From an uncultured Aquimarina sp. (GTDB lineage Bacteria; Bacteroidota; Bacteroidia; Flavobacteriales; Flavobacteriaceae), in contig CANMKK010000010.1 of assembly GCA_947498455.1 (NCBI GenBank), forward strand, positions 62,001 to 126,000: 64,000 bases of DNA, given 5' to 3'. Position 1 is the stretch's first letter, and each line of letters opens with the position of its first letter. Of this stretch, positions 7,635-16,516 are shown in pieces. Below the pieces are notes generated by a model. The model saw only the letters and a list, made by a program, of their open reading frames with translations. It was not told the DNA's origin and searched no databases. The position numbers were made by a program, and so were the translations under genes.

Positions 7635-10600
7635 TAGCAACGATACCAGGAGGATGGAATCCTAATGACGATGGAATTTTTTATATAGAACAGCAACCAG
7701 GAGATATTGTATTTCTGAGTGCTGGAGATACCGAAATCCATACGCTTAATGAAGCATATAAAGAAATATATGAGCTTGAAGGCAATGATATACCTAGTCT
7801 GCGAATGACCAATCTGGTCTATCTAAAACAAGAATTAACCATAGATACATATATAGAAGAGGTACTAAGCAAAGCCAAAGTAATTATTTGTAGTATGCTG
7901 GGCGGTATTAGTTATTATAAATATTTGGTAGAATCTTTAGTAGATCTCCAGAAAGAAGTTAATAATACGATATTGTTTTTACCAGCTCATGAACCTGATT
8001 TTGAGTTGATGCAATTATCTTCTGTAGATATTCAAATTGTACATCAATGTAGGCAATATTTACAGGAAGGAGGAAAAGAAAATACTGTGAGTTTAATTAA
8101 TTACCTTAGAACTCAGTTTTTTGATATTAAGCTTCCTATGGCTCCTGTACAATCTATTGCAGACGTGCTTTTGTATACCACAGAATTAGGAGTAGTTTCT
8201 CAAAAAGTACTAGAAAGTAGTATCGATACTTCCAAACCAAATGTAGCTCTATTAGTGTATCGCACCCATTTCTTATCGGATAATCTAGAACCGATACATG
8301 AGATGAGTAAAGCATTACAATTACGTGAGATGAATGCTTTTGTAGTCTTTGCAAGTAATTTAAGAGACCCTAAGTTATTAGAGCAAGTAGAGAGATTTAC
8401 AACAAATAACGGAAATCGAAGTATACATACGATTATTAACACTACTGGATTTACAATCAAACCCATGGATGGATCAGAGTTTATTTTCGAAAAGCTAGGA
8501 ACCCCTGTATTGCAAGCAATTTTCTCTACTGCGAATAAACAAGTATGGTCAGAAGGTCTTTTCGGATTACCACCTACCGATATTGCGATGAATATCGCTT
8601 TGCCAGAGATTGATGGTAGAATTATTGGCCGCGCTGTTTCGTTTAAGAAAGAGATTACCAAAGATTCGCTGACAGATAGTTCTATTCTAAAATATGAAGC
8701 ACATATCCCTGCCTGCAATTTTATGGCAGAATTAGCGAAACGATGGACAACGTTACAACAGAAGAAAAATGAAGAAAAAAAGGTCGCAGTAATTTTACCA
8801 AACTATCCTAATAAAGATAGTCGTTTAGCAAACGGAGTAGGTTTGGATACTCCCGAAAGTTGTATTGTATTGTTAGATAAATTAAAAGAGGAAGGTTATA
8901 AAGTAGGGAGTCAATTACCCAAGAGTGGTACCGAGTTGATGCATTGGATAACTCAAGTAACTACCAATGATGTTGCTACTACACTAACAAGACCACACGC
9001 TATAGTTTTTGATCAAGCAGATTTTAATAGTTGTTTTTCTGGTTTGTCAAAAGAATTGCAAAATAAAATAAAGGAGCAATGGGGAAAACCAGAGGATGAC
9101 CCGTATTATACCGGTAGTGGGTTTATAGTATCTGGATTTTTATTGGGAAATATTTTTGTAAGTATTCAACCTTCCAGAGGATATAACCAAGATCCACAAG
9201 CGATCTATCATTCTCCCGATTTACCACCCACATATCAGTATTTAGCGTATTACTTTTGGTTACAACAAAAGTATCAGGTAGATGCAGTAATTCATTTGGG
9301 AAAGCACGGTAATTTAGAGTGGTTACCAGGGAAAAGTGTATCTCTAGATCCTAAAACCTGTTTTCCGGCTGCTGTATTCGGAGCATTACCGCACTTTTAC
9401 CCTTTTATCATCAATGATCCAGGAGAAGGAACTCAGGCAAAGAGACGAAATCAAGCAGTCATTATAGATCATTTGATTCCGCCAATGACTCGCGCTGAGA
9501 GTTATGGAAGCCTAATGAAGTTGGAGCATTTAGTAGATGAATATTATGAAGCCTCTACATTAGACCCTAAACGATCCAATGTATTAGAAAAAGAAATAGC
9601 AGATTTAGTCACGCAGACTAAACTAAATATAGATCTGGGTATTGCATCAAATGATGTAAATGAGTTATTGGTAAAATTAGATGGGTATTTGTGTGAGTTG
9701 AAAGAAGCACAAATTAGAGATGGATTGCATATTTTCGGAAAAGCTCCAGTAGGAGAACAATTGATCGATTTATTGGTAGCGTTACATCGTGTGCCAGGAT
9801 ATCAACAACAAGGAATAACTCAAGCGTTGGCGAAGGATATTGGAATAACCTATAATATTTTGGAAACACCATACACTCAGTTGATGGAGTTAACTATTGA
9901 AGAAGTGTTTTGCAAAACAGCAGGGCAGGTCATTCAGCAATTAGAAGAGATTGCCAAAAAAGCATTGATAGCATATCTAGAAAAAGATGTTCTAACTGAA
10001 GCATACCCTACATTAAATAAAATATTAGAACATATAAAGTCTAAAACATTAGTTGCTGTACAACAAACAACAGATGAAATTGATTATTTACTAAATGGAC
10101 TTAATGGAAATTATGTTCCTTCGGGTCCTTCTGGTGCACCGACACGTGGTCGATTGGATTTATTACCTACAGGAAGGAATTTTTATTCCGTCGATGTACG
10201 CACTATTCCTACTGAAACGGCCTATCGATTAGGAGAAAAAAGTGCACAACTTATTATTGACAGATACATACAAGAAAATGGAGATTATCCAGAAACTATT
10301 GGGATTTCTGTATGGGGAACTTCAACTATGCGAACTGGAGGTGATGATATTGCACAAGCATTTGCATTGATGGGAGTGCAGCCATTATGGAAAAATGCCA
10401 ATCGTAGAGTTACTGATTTTGAAATAATTCCATTAATTAAATTAGCAAGACCTAGAGTAGATGTAACATTAAGGATATCGGGGTTCTTTAGAGATGCTTT
10501 TCCGGATGTGATCAATCTCTTTAATGCTGTGGTTACCAAGCTTGCTAATTTAGAGGAACCATTAGAAGATAACCCAATCCGAAAACGTTTTTTAGCTGAG

Positions 10601-11371
10601 CAATCTCAGTGGAAAGAGCAAGGATTATCTGATGAGGAAGCTTCTTGCAGAGCTTCATATCGCGTATTTGGTTCTAAACCCGGAGCATATGGAGCAGGAT
10701 TACAAGCGGTGATTGATGAGAAAAACTGGCAAACACAGGAAGATTTAGCCAAAATATATATCAATTGGAGTGGGTATGCATATGGAGATTCTAAAAAAGG
10801 AGTATCTGCTCACGAATCTTTTCAGTATCGATTACAAGCGATGCAGATTGTGATGCAAAACCAGGATAATCGAGAGCATGATATTCTGGATAGTGATGAT
10901 TATTACCAGTTTCAGGGTGGATTGGCAAATGCTGTAAAAACGATAAAAGGAGAAGAAGCCGAAATTTATTTTGGTGATCATTCCAGACCCGAAACTCCTA
11001 AGGTAAAAACGCTAAAGGAAGAGTTGCTAAAGGTATATCGCTCTCGAGTAATTAATCCAAAATGGATCAAAGGAGTACAAAGGCATGGATATAAAGGCGC
11101 TTTTGAGATGGCGGCAACCTTGGATTACCTATTCGCCTATGATGCTACGACCAATCTTATTGATGATTTTATGTACGAGGGGATTACCGAAAGCTATTTG
11201 CTTACTCCAGAAAATAAGGGGTTTATCAAACAAAATAACCCCTGGGCATTAAAAGACATGAGTGAGCGCTTATTAGAGGCAATCCAACGTGGCATGTGGG
11301 CAAATCCATCTGACGAAATAAAAGAGCAGTTAGAGGAATTGTATCTGGAAGGTGAAGGTGTCGTGGAGTAA
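7625..11371 (+). CDS. cobN: Cobaltochelatase subunit CobN
   Basis: The product of about 1248 residues has the length and signatures of CobN/magnesium chelatase H. These include GKHGNLEWLPGK with the preceding VIHLGKH (metal/tetrapyrrole region), PSGPSGAPTRGR, FYSVDVRTIPTETAY and GVQPLW...R.TDFEIIPL. It inserts Co2+ into hydrogenobyrinic acid a,c-diamide with an AAA+/VWA partner. The longest frame begins at 7595, but MHLIATIPGGWNP from the ATG at 7625 matches the family N-terminus and gives a 10-bp coupled overlap with cbiA, so 7625 is chosen. Confidence 0.95.
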   Translation: MHLIATIPGGWNPNDDGIFYIEQQPGDIVFLSAGDTEIHTLNEAYKEIYELEGNDIPSLRMTNLVYLKQELTIDTYIEEVLSKAKVIICSMLGGISYYKYLVESLVDLQKEVNNTILFLPAHEPDFELMQLSSVDIQIVHQCRQYLQEGGKENTVSLINYLRTQFFDIKLPMAPVQSIADVLLYTTELGVVSQKVLESSIDTSKPNVALLVYRTHFLSDNLEPIHEMSKALQLREMNAFVVFASNLRDPKLLEQVERFTTNNGNRSIHTIINTTGFTIKPMDGSEFIFEKLGTPVLQAIFSTANKQVWSEGLFGLPPTDIAMNIALPEIDGRIIGRAVSFKKEITKDSLTDSSILKYEAHIPACNFMAELAKRWTTLQQKKNEEKKVAVILPNYPNKDSRLANGVGLDTPESCIVLLDKLKEEGYKVGSQLPKSGTELMHWITQVTTNDVATTLTRPHAIVFDQADFNSCFSGLSKELQNKIKEQWGKPEDDPYYTGSGFIVSGFLLGNIFVSIQPSRGYNQDPQAIYHSPDLPPTYQYLAYYFWLQQKYQVDAVIHLGKHGNLEWLPGKSVSLDPKTCFPAAVFGALPHFYPFIINDPGEGTQAKRRNQAVIIDHLIPPMTRAESYGSLMKLEHLVDEYYEASTLDPKRSNVLEKEIADLVTQTKLNIDLGIASNDVNELLVKLDGYLCELKEAQIRDGLHIFGKAPVGEQLIDLLVALHRVPGYQQQGITQALAKDIGITYNILETPYTQLMELTIEEVFCKTAGQVIQQLEEIAKKALIAYLEKDVLTEAYPTLNKILEHIKSKTLVAVQQTTDEIDYLLNGLNGNYVPSGPSGAPTRGRLDLLPTGRNFYSVDVRTIPTETAYRLGEKSAQLIIDRYIQENGDYPETIGISVWGTSTMRTGGDDIAQAFALMGVQPLWKNANRRVTDFEIIPLIKLARPRVDVTLRISGFFRDAFPDVINLFNAVVTKLANLEEPLEDNPIRKRFLAEQSQWKEQGLSDEEASCRASYRVFGSKPGAYGAGLQAVIDEKNWQTQEDLAKIYINWSGYAYGDSKKGVSAHESFQYRLQAMQIVMQNQDNREHDILDSDDYYQFQGGLANAVKTIKGEEAEIYFGDHSRPETPKVKTLKEELLKVYRSRVINPKWIKGVQRHGYKGAFEMAATLDYLFAYDATTNLIDDFMYEGITESYLLTPENKGFIKQNNPWALKDMSERLLEAIQRGMWANPSDEIKEQLEELYLEGEGVVE

Positions 11372-11460
11372 TTTTACTATGGAAAATTTATTAGAAAATA
11401 GAGTAACAATTAATTGTATAATGATACATATAATCTCGAGATAACAAAAAAGTATATCAG

Positions 11461-11940
11461 GTGGGTGAAGTAACAAAAATGACTAATATTCCGAAACAAT
11501 TGACAGCATTAATTCCTGCTCAAAAAATAATGGAAATTGAAGATTGGTGGGAAAAGTTAAGCAAAGAAAACCAATTAGAACTAGAGTCTATCTATAAAGA
11601 AAATACACAAAATGAGGGGCAACTTGTTTCTATTCAATTCTGTGGGAAATTTGTTGAGCAAGAAACGGAGCAAAATTTAGATATTTTTTGGATTAACCAC
11701 TTATATGAATATTTAGTGAATCAGGAGCTTATTATTGACGAGACTATGCCACCACCAGCAATAGCATGTTTCAGAAATGAAAAAGCCGAAAATGCAATTA
11801 GAAATGGAATGTTGCTAAAAGAATTTATTTGCCCAGAATCAAATAAGAATTGTCTGATGAAAGAAATCCTTAATATCAAAGGAGGAGAAAAGTCATTACA
11901 ATTTTATGTAAAGTTTACTCTAGAAAAAAGAACAAAATGA
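11461..11940 (+). CDS. Unrecognised soluble protein, coupled to the next gene
   Basis: The product is 159 residues from GTG at 11461, or 153 from ATG at 11479 (MTNIPKQLT), which I consider more natural. It is acidic with no membrane segment or signal peptide. It contains an EIEDWWEKLSKE helix near the start and a CPESNKNC motif (two Cys, about 122-130). I recognise no family. Its stop overlaps the next start by 4 bp (ATGA), so the two products are probably made together. The pair follows cobN but shows no link to cobalamin. Confidence 0.6.
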   Translation: MGEVTKMTNIPKQLTALIPAQKIMEIEDWWEKLSKENQLELESIYKENTQNEGQLVSIQFCGKFVEQETEQNLDIFWINHLYEYLVNQELIIDETMPPPAIACFRNEKAENAIRNGMLLKEFICPESNKNCLMKEILNIKGGEKSLQFYVKFTLEKRTK

Positions 11941-12704
11941 AGATAACAACAAGTAAAGATGTTGAGGAATTAGATCAAAAAATAAAAGATGAACTCGGTA
12001 TTGATGTTCGGAAATATAAGAATGAAGAAGTAGCAGAGAAATTTGGAGAACTATTGGTTTTTCCTCAATATATAGTGAATTGGACGATAAGACCCGTTCT
12101 AGTTTCTATTGTAGTTTTTATTCTTGGTTTTTATGTTATTGATTTAGTTCATGTAGAATATGTATTATATGCATTATTTGGGTTGATTTTATTTTTATTA
12201 AACGGTATCCTGCTAGGAGTGCTATTTCTAACATGGAAAATGAAATCAGATATGTGGGGAATAGTAGCATATTCTTTAAATATAATGAAATCGGCAGTGG
12301 AGGATTTAAATCAAGTGAATAATCAAATAAGCCCAGAGAATAGAAAGAGTGTATTAACACTACTGTTTAAAGGTATAGTTCATATTGTAACCATTCCGAT
12401 GTTAGCAAAGATATTATCTGATAAAATACCTATTCTTGGAGGGGTTGTCAAAAGACTTGTAAGTAAAATTCTGGTACTCGTGTCTGATAAAATTAAGTTT
12501 GATGAAGAAGGTTTAAAAGAAGAGTTAAAAAAAGAAGGAGAAGAATCAAAACTTTTACAATTATATTCTAACTCTATTTCGTCATCAATTGTAGGGTTAG
12601 AAAAAATAATGAATATCACTTTCGGAATTGCTCAATTTCCTTTAAAAATAGCATTTACGATTTCTTTTTTGATATTGATTGTATTCATCTATTTGATACA
12701 TTGA
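11937..12704 (+). CDS. Membrane protein of unknown function
   Basis: The 255-residue product has a charged N-terminus (1-40) and two adjoining transmembrane helices (about 52-75 and 79-100). A central region follows with short hydrophobic helices (about 140-185), then an acidic/basic amphipathic stretch (185-205) and a final transmembrane helix at the C-terminus (about 232-254). No family is recognised. It overlaps the upstream gene by 4 bp. The alternating amphipathic and hydrophobic helices near 140-185 are unusual and could be membrane-active, but this is speculation. Confidence 0.6.
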   Translation: MKITTSKDVEELDQKIKDELGIDVRKYKNEEVAEKFGELLVFPQYIVNWTIRPVLVSIVVFILGFYVIDLVHVEYVLYALFGLILFLLNGILLGVLFLTWKMKSDMWGIVAYSLNIMKSAVEDLNQVNNQISPENRKSVLTLLFKGIVHIVTIPMLAKILSDKIPILGGVVKRLVSKILVLVSDKIKFDEEGLKEELKKEGEESKLLQLYSNSISSSIVGLEKIMNITFGIAQFPLKIAFTISFLILIVFIYLIH

Positions 12705-12743
12705 TCTATATTTAACAACTATATAAAACTCATTTAATAATAT

Positions 12744-13277
12744 TTGGAAACACCAGAACTACCAATAAAAATAGCGAAATTATTAGAAAGACAAAATGCG
12801 CCAGAAAGACTAAAAAGGCATTTAAGAATTGTCCATATGGTTGCTTTCGATTTATTGAGTAAACTAAAAGAAGTATTTCCTTTAATTCCAATATACGAAA
12901 AACTCGTATTGTTTGGTGCTGCAACTCATGATATAGGCAAGATAGTGGTTGAAGAAGAGTTGTATAGAAACGGAAACAAGCATGAAGTTATTGGTATGAA
13001 AATGCTTATTAGTTTTGGATTCTCAGAAGCAGAAGCAAGATTTGCAAAAACTCACGGTAATTGGATAGATAAAGATTTGGAAATTGAAGATTTACTTGTC
13101 TGTTTGTCTGATAAAATATGGAAAGGAAAAAGAATACTAGAGCTAGAAGAATTGATTTGTAAACGGATATCGATTATATCAAAGCAAAATTATTGGAGTG
13201 TTTATGTTGCATTAGATTCAATTATTGAAAGAATCGCCCTTGGAGCTGATCAAAGAATAGCTTGGCAAGGCTATTAA
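12744..13277 (+). CDS. HD-domain phosphohydrolase-like protein
   Basis: The 177-residue product carries the HD signature THDIGK (about residues 57-62), an upstream RIVHMV with His (about 29), and downstream KHEVIGMKML (His about 75), so the metal-binding H...HD...H residues are present. HD proteins of this size hydrolyse phosphate esters of nucleotides or other metabolites, and the substrate cannot be told. The start is TTG; the nearest in-frame ATG lies inside the domain. It is 40 bp after a membrane protein gene and may be part of that transcript. Confidence 0.7.
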   Translation: METPELPIKIAKLLERQNAPERLKRHLRIVHMVAFDLLSKLKEVFPLIPIYEKLVLFGAATHDIGKIVVEEELYRNGNKHEVIGMKMLISFGFSEAEARFAKTHGNWIDKDLEIEDLLVCLSDKIWKGKRILELEELICKRISIISKQNYWSVYVALDSIIERIALGADQRIAWQGY

Positions 13278-13349
13278 CTGATCTACTGCAAAAGTGAAAC
13301 TCGTAGTAGTTTAATTTGACATAAAAATTCCTTAGCTTTAAAACAAAAA

Positions 13350-13985
13350 ATGAAAGCCGTTACGATTTTGGTTTTATTCGCATCAATTCTAAATCAAGAA
13401 ACTTGCTTTTCTCAGGATGTTAAAATGACTAAGGAGGTAAAAGAGATTATAAAATTAGGGAAAGATGCTATTATTGAACTAGCATTAGGAATAATTGAAG
13501 AAAAAATAAGCTCAGAGAATTTTGCACAAATTAAGGTAGTAACGGATGGCGAAGAAATTTTTGTCTCATTAAGAAATCCAATAAAATACCTTCCGATAGA
13601 CACTTCGTTTTATTTTGATGTAGGTATACAGCTTTTAGAAAAAATAACTTCATATAGTTCGGTCTCTAATCCTAATACGTTTAATAAAGAAAAGAAAACT
13701 CCATTTTACATAGGAACGAAAGAAACCAAAACGAATATTCAATTTGTACTGGAGTCAATTAATAAGAGTACTGAGGTAGGTTCTGTGGATGTAGAAAGTT
13801 TTGAAGAAGATATGATAATTCGCGAACATAAAGCATATTATGATGTTAGTGTGGTATCAGAATTTCAGGAGTCTTCTTATAAAGTAGAAAAAGAATCCGG
13901 AAATGTCTATGACACAGAACATGCACATTTAGAACCTTCGCCATTTGATAACAAAGATACTATTGTCTTTAAAGAGATTCATTAA
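13350..13985 (+). CDS. Secreted or periplasmic protein of unknown function
   Basis: The 211-residue product begins with a signal-peptide-like segment (MKAVTILVLFASILNQETCFSQ) ending in a Bacteroidota-typical FSQ cleavage region. The mature part is acidic, mixed alpha/beta, and has no recognised motif. It converges on the HIT gene and ends 10 bp from that gene's stop. Confidence 0.55.
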   Translation: MKAVTILVLFASILNQETCFSQDVKMTKEVKEIIKLGKDAIIELALGIIEEKISSENFAQIKVVTDGEEIFVSLRNPIKYLPIDTSFYFDVGIQLLEKITSYSSVSNPNTFNKEKKTPFYIGTKETKTNIQFVLESINKSTEVGSVDVESFEEDMIIREHKAYYDVSVVSEFQESSYKVEKESGNVYDTEHAHLEPSPFDNKDTIVFKEIH

Positions 13986-13995
13986 AGAACAGGTA

Positions 13996-14397
13996 CTACC
14001 TAATTTTCTCTAACATTTTGTCAAAATCCTGTGTCCATTCTGGATGCGTGATCCATTTTAGGTTTTGACCATCTCCTCTTTGTCTAGGAACAATATGAAA
14101 ATGCGAATGAAATACTTCTTGCTGTGCTTCGGCACCAGAATTGCTAATTATTTGAATATCATGTATTCCAAGTTTTTTCTCGTATAGTTTAGACACTCTT
14201 TTAACCAAGATGATCACTTCGGTTAATTCTTTTTCTGGGATGTCAAAAATGTTGATGTAATGTTTTTTAGGAATAACCAGTGTATGATATCTGGTAGCGG
14301 GTCGAATATCTAAAAAAGCATAGGCATGTTCGGTTTCATATACTTTCCAGGAAGTAGCTTCGTCTTTTATAATTTTGCAGAATATACAAGAGTTCAT
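13996..14397 (-). CDS. HIT-family nucleotide phosphohydrolase
   Basis: From ATG at 14397 the protein is 133 residues and starts MNSCIFCKIIKDE. CxxC (residues 4-7) and the later HSHFHIVP triad (HxHxH) are the hallmarks of HIT/Hint proteins, which cleave nucleoside phosphoramidates or dinucleotides. A 17-codon extension to 14448 is possible but does not look like a HIT N-terminus. It lies about 100 bp downstream of CbiX on the same strand. No cobalamin role is known to me; it is probably a bystander. Confidence 0.88.
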   Translation of the reverse strand: MNSCIFCKIIKDEATSWKVYETEHAYAFLDIRPATRYHTLVIPKKHYINIFDIPEKELTEVIILVKRVSKLYEKKLGIHDIQIISNSGAEAQQEVFHSHFHIVPRQRGDGQNLKWITHPEWTQDFDKMLEKIR

Positions 14398-14496
14398 AAA
14401 CTTGTGTTTTATCATATGATAGATTGATGAGGTGTTGTTTTTTTCCAATTGGCTAAAAACTTAAGAGTTTTCAGTCTATAGTGATATTACGAATGA

Positions 14497-15435
14497 TTAA
14501 ATCCCCAATATTTTTTTAACTTTTTTACCCAATGATTTTTTTACTTCTCCTGGTTTTTCATCTTCTTCAAAAAGAATACCTTTTACATTAAGATGGTGTC
14601 CTACTTGTTCTTTTCCATAGTCTTGTTCAAAACCGATTACTTGTTTTCTGTATTTGCAGAGTTGGCAATTCATATATGCCGTTCCTGTTTTGGCTTCTTC
14701 TAAGCGTTCATCAAAAGCTTTTAATAATAATTCATCAGTGCCAAAGGGTGCTGTATAGATATATTCCTGATCAGAAACAGCGTTCATATCATCTACCCAT
14801 CCATAAATACGTTCTAATAATACACCTGTAAAAAAGAAGAAAGGAATAACGATGGTTCGCTTAAAACCTAATTTCTCCACCATTTTTAGCGATTCATCCA
14901 CTTTGGGATATGCCGTTCCACTATAGGTTGTAGTGGCGAATCCTAATCCCATTCCTTCCCAAAGCATACTGGTTAGCTTAGATACATCGCTATTAGCATC
15001 GGGATCTGTAGTCCCCCTACCTACTACGACTAGACAGGTTTCTTTTCGATCAATTTTTGATAGGGTAGCTTCGGTTTCTTCAATTCTTTTTGCGGCAAGG
15101 TCTAATAAGAAAGAATTGACTCCTATATGCTTTGCCATCGTTATGGTCAGATCCTTATGATAACTCTGTATGGTATTTAACTCATATGGGATATCATTTT
15201 TAGCGTGGGAACCTGCAAATAAAATTACAGGGAGAGCATATATTTTTCGAATTCCATTAAGGTACATGCGTTCTACTGCGGCTTCATAGGTAGGGTGATT
15301 AAATTCTAAAAAACCATAATCTACTTCATAATCTTGCTGATAGCGCTCTTTGAGAATAGCTACTAATCGTTTAAAAGAAGTAATTGCCGCTTCTCTACGG
15401 CTTCCATGTCCACAAAGTAATATACCTTCTTTCAT
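14497..15435 (-). CDS. cbiX: Sirohydrochlorin cobaltochelatase, long CbiX type
   Basis: The 312-residue protein has two CbiX-like halves. The N-terminal half starts with GILLCGHGSR (catalytic-type His at residue 10) and has FAGSHAKNDIP (second His, about 78). A second copy of the fold begins near LVVVGRGTTDPDANSD (about 135). A C-terminal extension has a Cys pair (CQLC, about 259-262) and is lysine-rich, as seen in long CbiX proteins that bind an Fe-S cluster. It inserts cobalt into sirohydrochlorin early in the pathway. Its presence alongside CobN is the oddity of this locus. Confidence 0.9.
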   Translation of the reverse strand: MKEGILLCGHGSRREAAITSFKRLVAILKERYQQDYEVDYGFLEFNHPTYEAAVERMYLNGIRKIYALPVILFAGSHAKNDIPYELNTIQSYHKDLTITMAKHIGVNSFLLDLAAKRIEETEATLSKIDRKETCLVVVGRGTTDPDANSDVSKLTSMLWEGMGLGFATTTYSGTAYPKVDESLKMVEKLGFKRTIVIPFFFFTGVLLERIYGWVDDMNAVSDQEYIYTAPFGTDELLLKAFDERLEEAKTGTAYMNCQLCKYRKQVIGFEQDYGKEQVGHHLNVKGILFEEDEKPGEVKKSLGKKVKKILGI

Positions 15436-15528
15436 AATTCTGGTTATTGGTTTTTATTATTTTGTATTAAAATTAAACATAGGGATGACGTACTACATTC
15501 TATGAAATTATCTTTTTTATATCCAGTG

Positions 15529-15561
15529 AGACCTGTGAGGTTTCTAAAACCTGACAGGTCT
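15529..15561. repeat. AGACCT palindromic repeat, copy 2
   Basis: The sequence is AGACCTGTGAGGTTT-CTA-AAACCTGACAGGTCT, with outer arms AGACCTG/CAGGTCT and inner arms AGGTTT/AAACCT. It matches the layout of the copy at 1750-1782 and partly the CAGGTTT...AACCT hairpin near 60968. Confidence 0.75.
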
Positions 15562-15666
15562 TGCCATCTAGTATATTGCAAATTGAAACCCGACCTCAAT
15601 ACTAATTTTAATGCATGCTTTTGGATACTAGTGGTATTCGTTTTATATAAATGGCGAGTCCTTTTT

Positions 15667-15778
15667 GCGTTAGGGATTGTAGTGGCATCCTTTTTTCTAT
15701 AGGTGTGCCTTGAGCGAAGTCGAAAGGTACCCCTATAGAAAAAAGATATAACGAAAAGCCCGACCTGTAAGGGAACGC
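15667..15778 (+). repeat. Structured flavobacterial repeat, possible ncRNA, copy 1
   Basis: The element starts GCGTTAGGGATTGTAG. It has a central hairpin in which TTTTTTCTATAGG pairs with CCTATAGAAAAAA, and it ends GATATAACGAAAAGCCCGAC...AACGC. The terminal pentamers GCGTT/AACGC can pair and close the structure. A second, diverged copy lies at 29499-29584 with the closing stem changed to GTGTG/CACAC. The hairpin loop carries a TTGAGCGAAGTCGAAA sequence of a kind common in flavobacterial intergenic DNA. The same kind of element is, from memory, frequent in flavobacterial genomes; its function is unclear. Confidence 0.65.
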
Positions 15779-15789
15779 CCATATTCTTA

Positions 15790-16512
15790 TTATTGAATGG
15801 GATTCGCGCCAACTAATACTACTGCTGGCATCTGCAAATCACTCTGTGTTACCAATTCCTGAATGGTTCCTAAAGTTCCTGTTATTATTGCTTGATCTTC
15901 TCGAGATACTCGGGATGCAATGCTTACGGGAATAGTTTTATCCTCACAAACTTCTAAAAGCTTGGGGATAATTCGATGTAGGCTCTTTAGTCCCATATAT
16001 ATAGAGATGGTATTTCCGGCTTTGAGCATATGCGCTATACCGGTAAGTTGTTCGAAGGAGTAATCTGCTGTATGAGCGGTACAAATGAGCATCGCATTGG
16101 ATTTGTTCCTTTCTGTTACCGGAATATTAAAAATATTAGCAGCTGCTAGTGCTGCAGAAATTCCCGGAATTACTTGAAAAGGGACTTTTTTATCAGTTAG
16201 ATACCGTGCTTCTTCCGCAGCTCTTCCATAGATATATGGATCTCCCGACTTAAGACGCACTACTTTTTTTCCTTCTTTATGATAGGTGCATAGTAATTCA
16301 TTAATCCGTTGTTGGCGCTTCATTTGATCAGATACATCTCCGAATTTACGTCCTACATATACTTTTTCTCCAGTCGTATTTATGTCTAAAATAGCATCCG
16401 AAACCAGATTGTCGTGAAGGATCACATCGGCTTCTTCTATAAGGCGATGCGCTTTTACGGTTAATAATTCTGGATCTCCTGGACCAGCACCTACAATAGC
16501 TACAGCATTCAT
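15790..16512 (-). CDS. cobA: Uroporphyrinogen-III C-methyltransferase (SUMT)
   Basis: The 240-residue enzyme methylates uroporphyrinogen III at C2 and C7 to give precorrin-2. It shows the tetrapyrrole methylase fold: VAIVGAGPGDPELLTVKA (residues 4-21), the P-loop-like RLKSGDPYIYGR (about 82-93), the PGISAALAAANIFNIPVT region and a late SIASRVSREDQ segment. Its length is that of single-domain CobA rather than the CysG fusion. It lies 4 bp after the epimerase-like gene in the riboswitch-led operon. Confidence 0.94.
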   Translation of the reverse strand: MNAVAIVGAGPGDPELLTVKAHRLIEEADVILHDNLVSDAILDINTTGEKVYVGRKFGDVSDQMKRQQRINELLCTYHKEGKKVVRLKSGDPYIYGRAAEEARYLTDKKVPFQVIPGISAALAAANIFNIPVTERNKSNAMLICTAHTADYSFEQLTGIAHMLKAGNTISIYMGLKSLHRIIPKLLEVCEDKTIPVSIASRVSREDQAIITGTLGTIQELVTQSDLQMPAVVLVGANPIQ

Positions 16513-16516
16513 TTGT

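Larger units (their letters stand above)
15436..15789. other. 354-bp intergenic region made of two repeat elements
   Basis: Between cbiX and the SUMT gene there is no convincing gene. The stretch consists mainly of the AGACCT palindrome (15529-15561) and a structured flavobacterial repeat (15667-15778). Frames that cross it are translations of these repeats. Confidence 0.7.

Noticed and set aside
8200..8718. 172-codon frame opposite cobN
   Set aside because: It lies wholly within the well-supported cobN coding region on the other strand.
15444..15812. 122-codon frame on the - strand
   Set aside because: It crosses two palindromic repeats and the end of the SUMT gene and has no protein-like composition.
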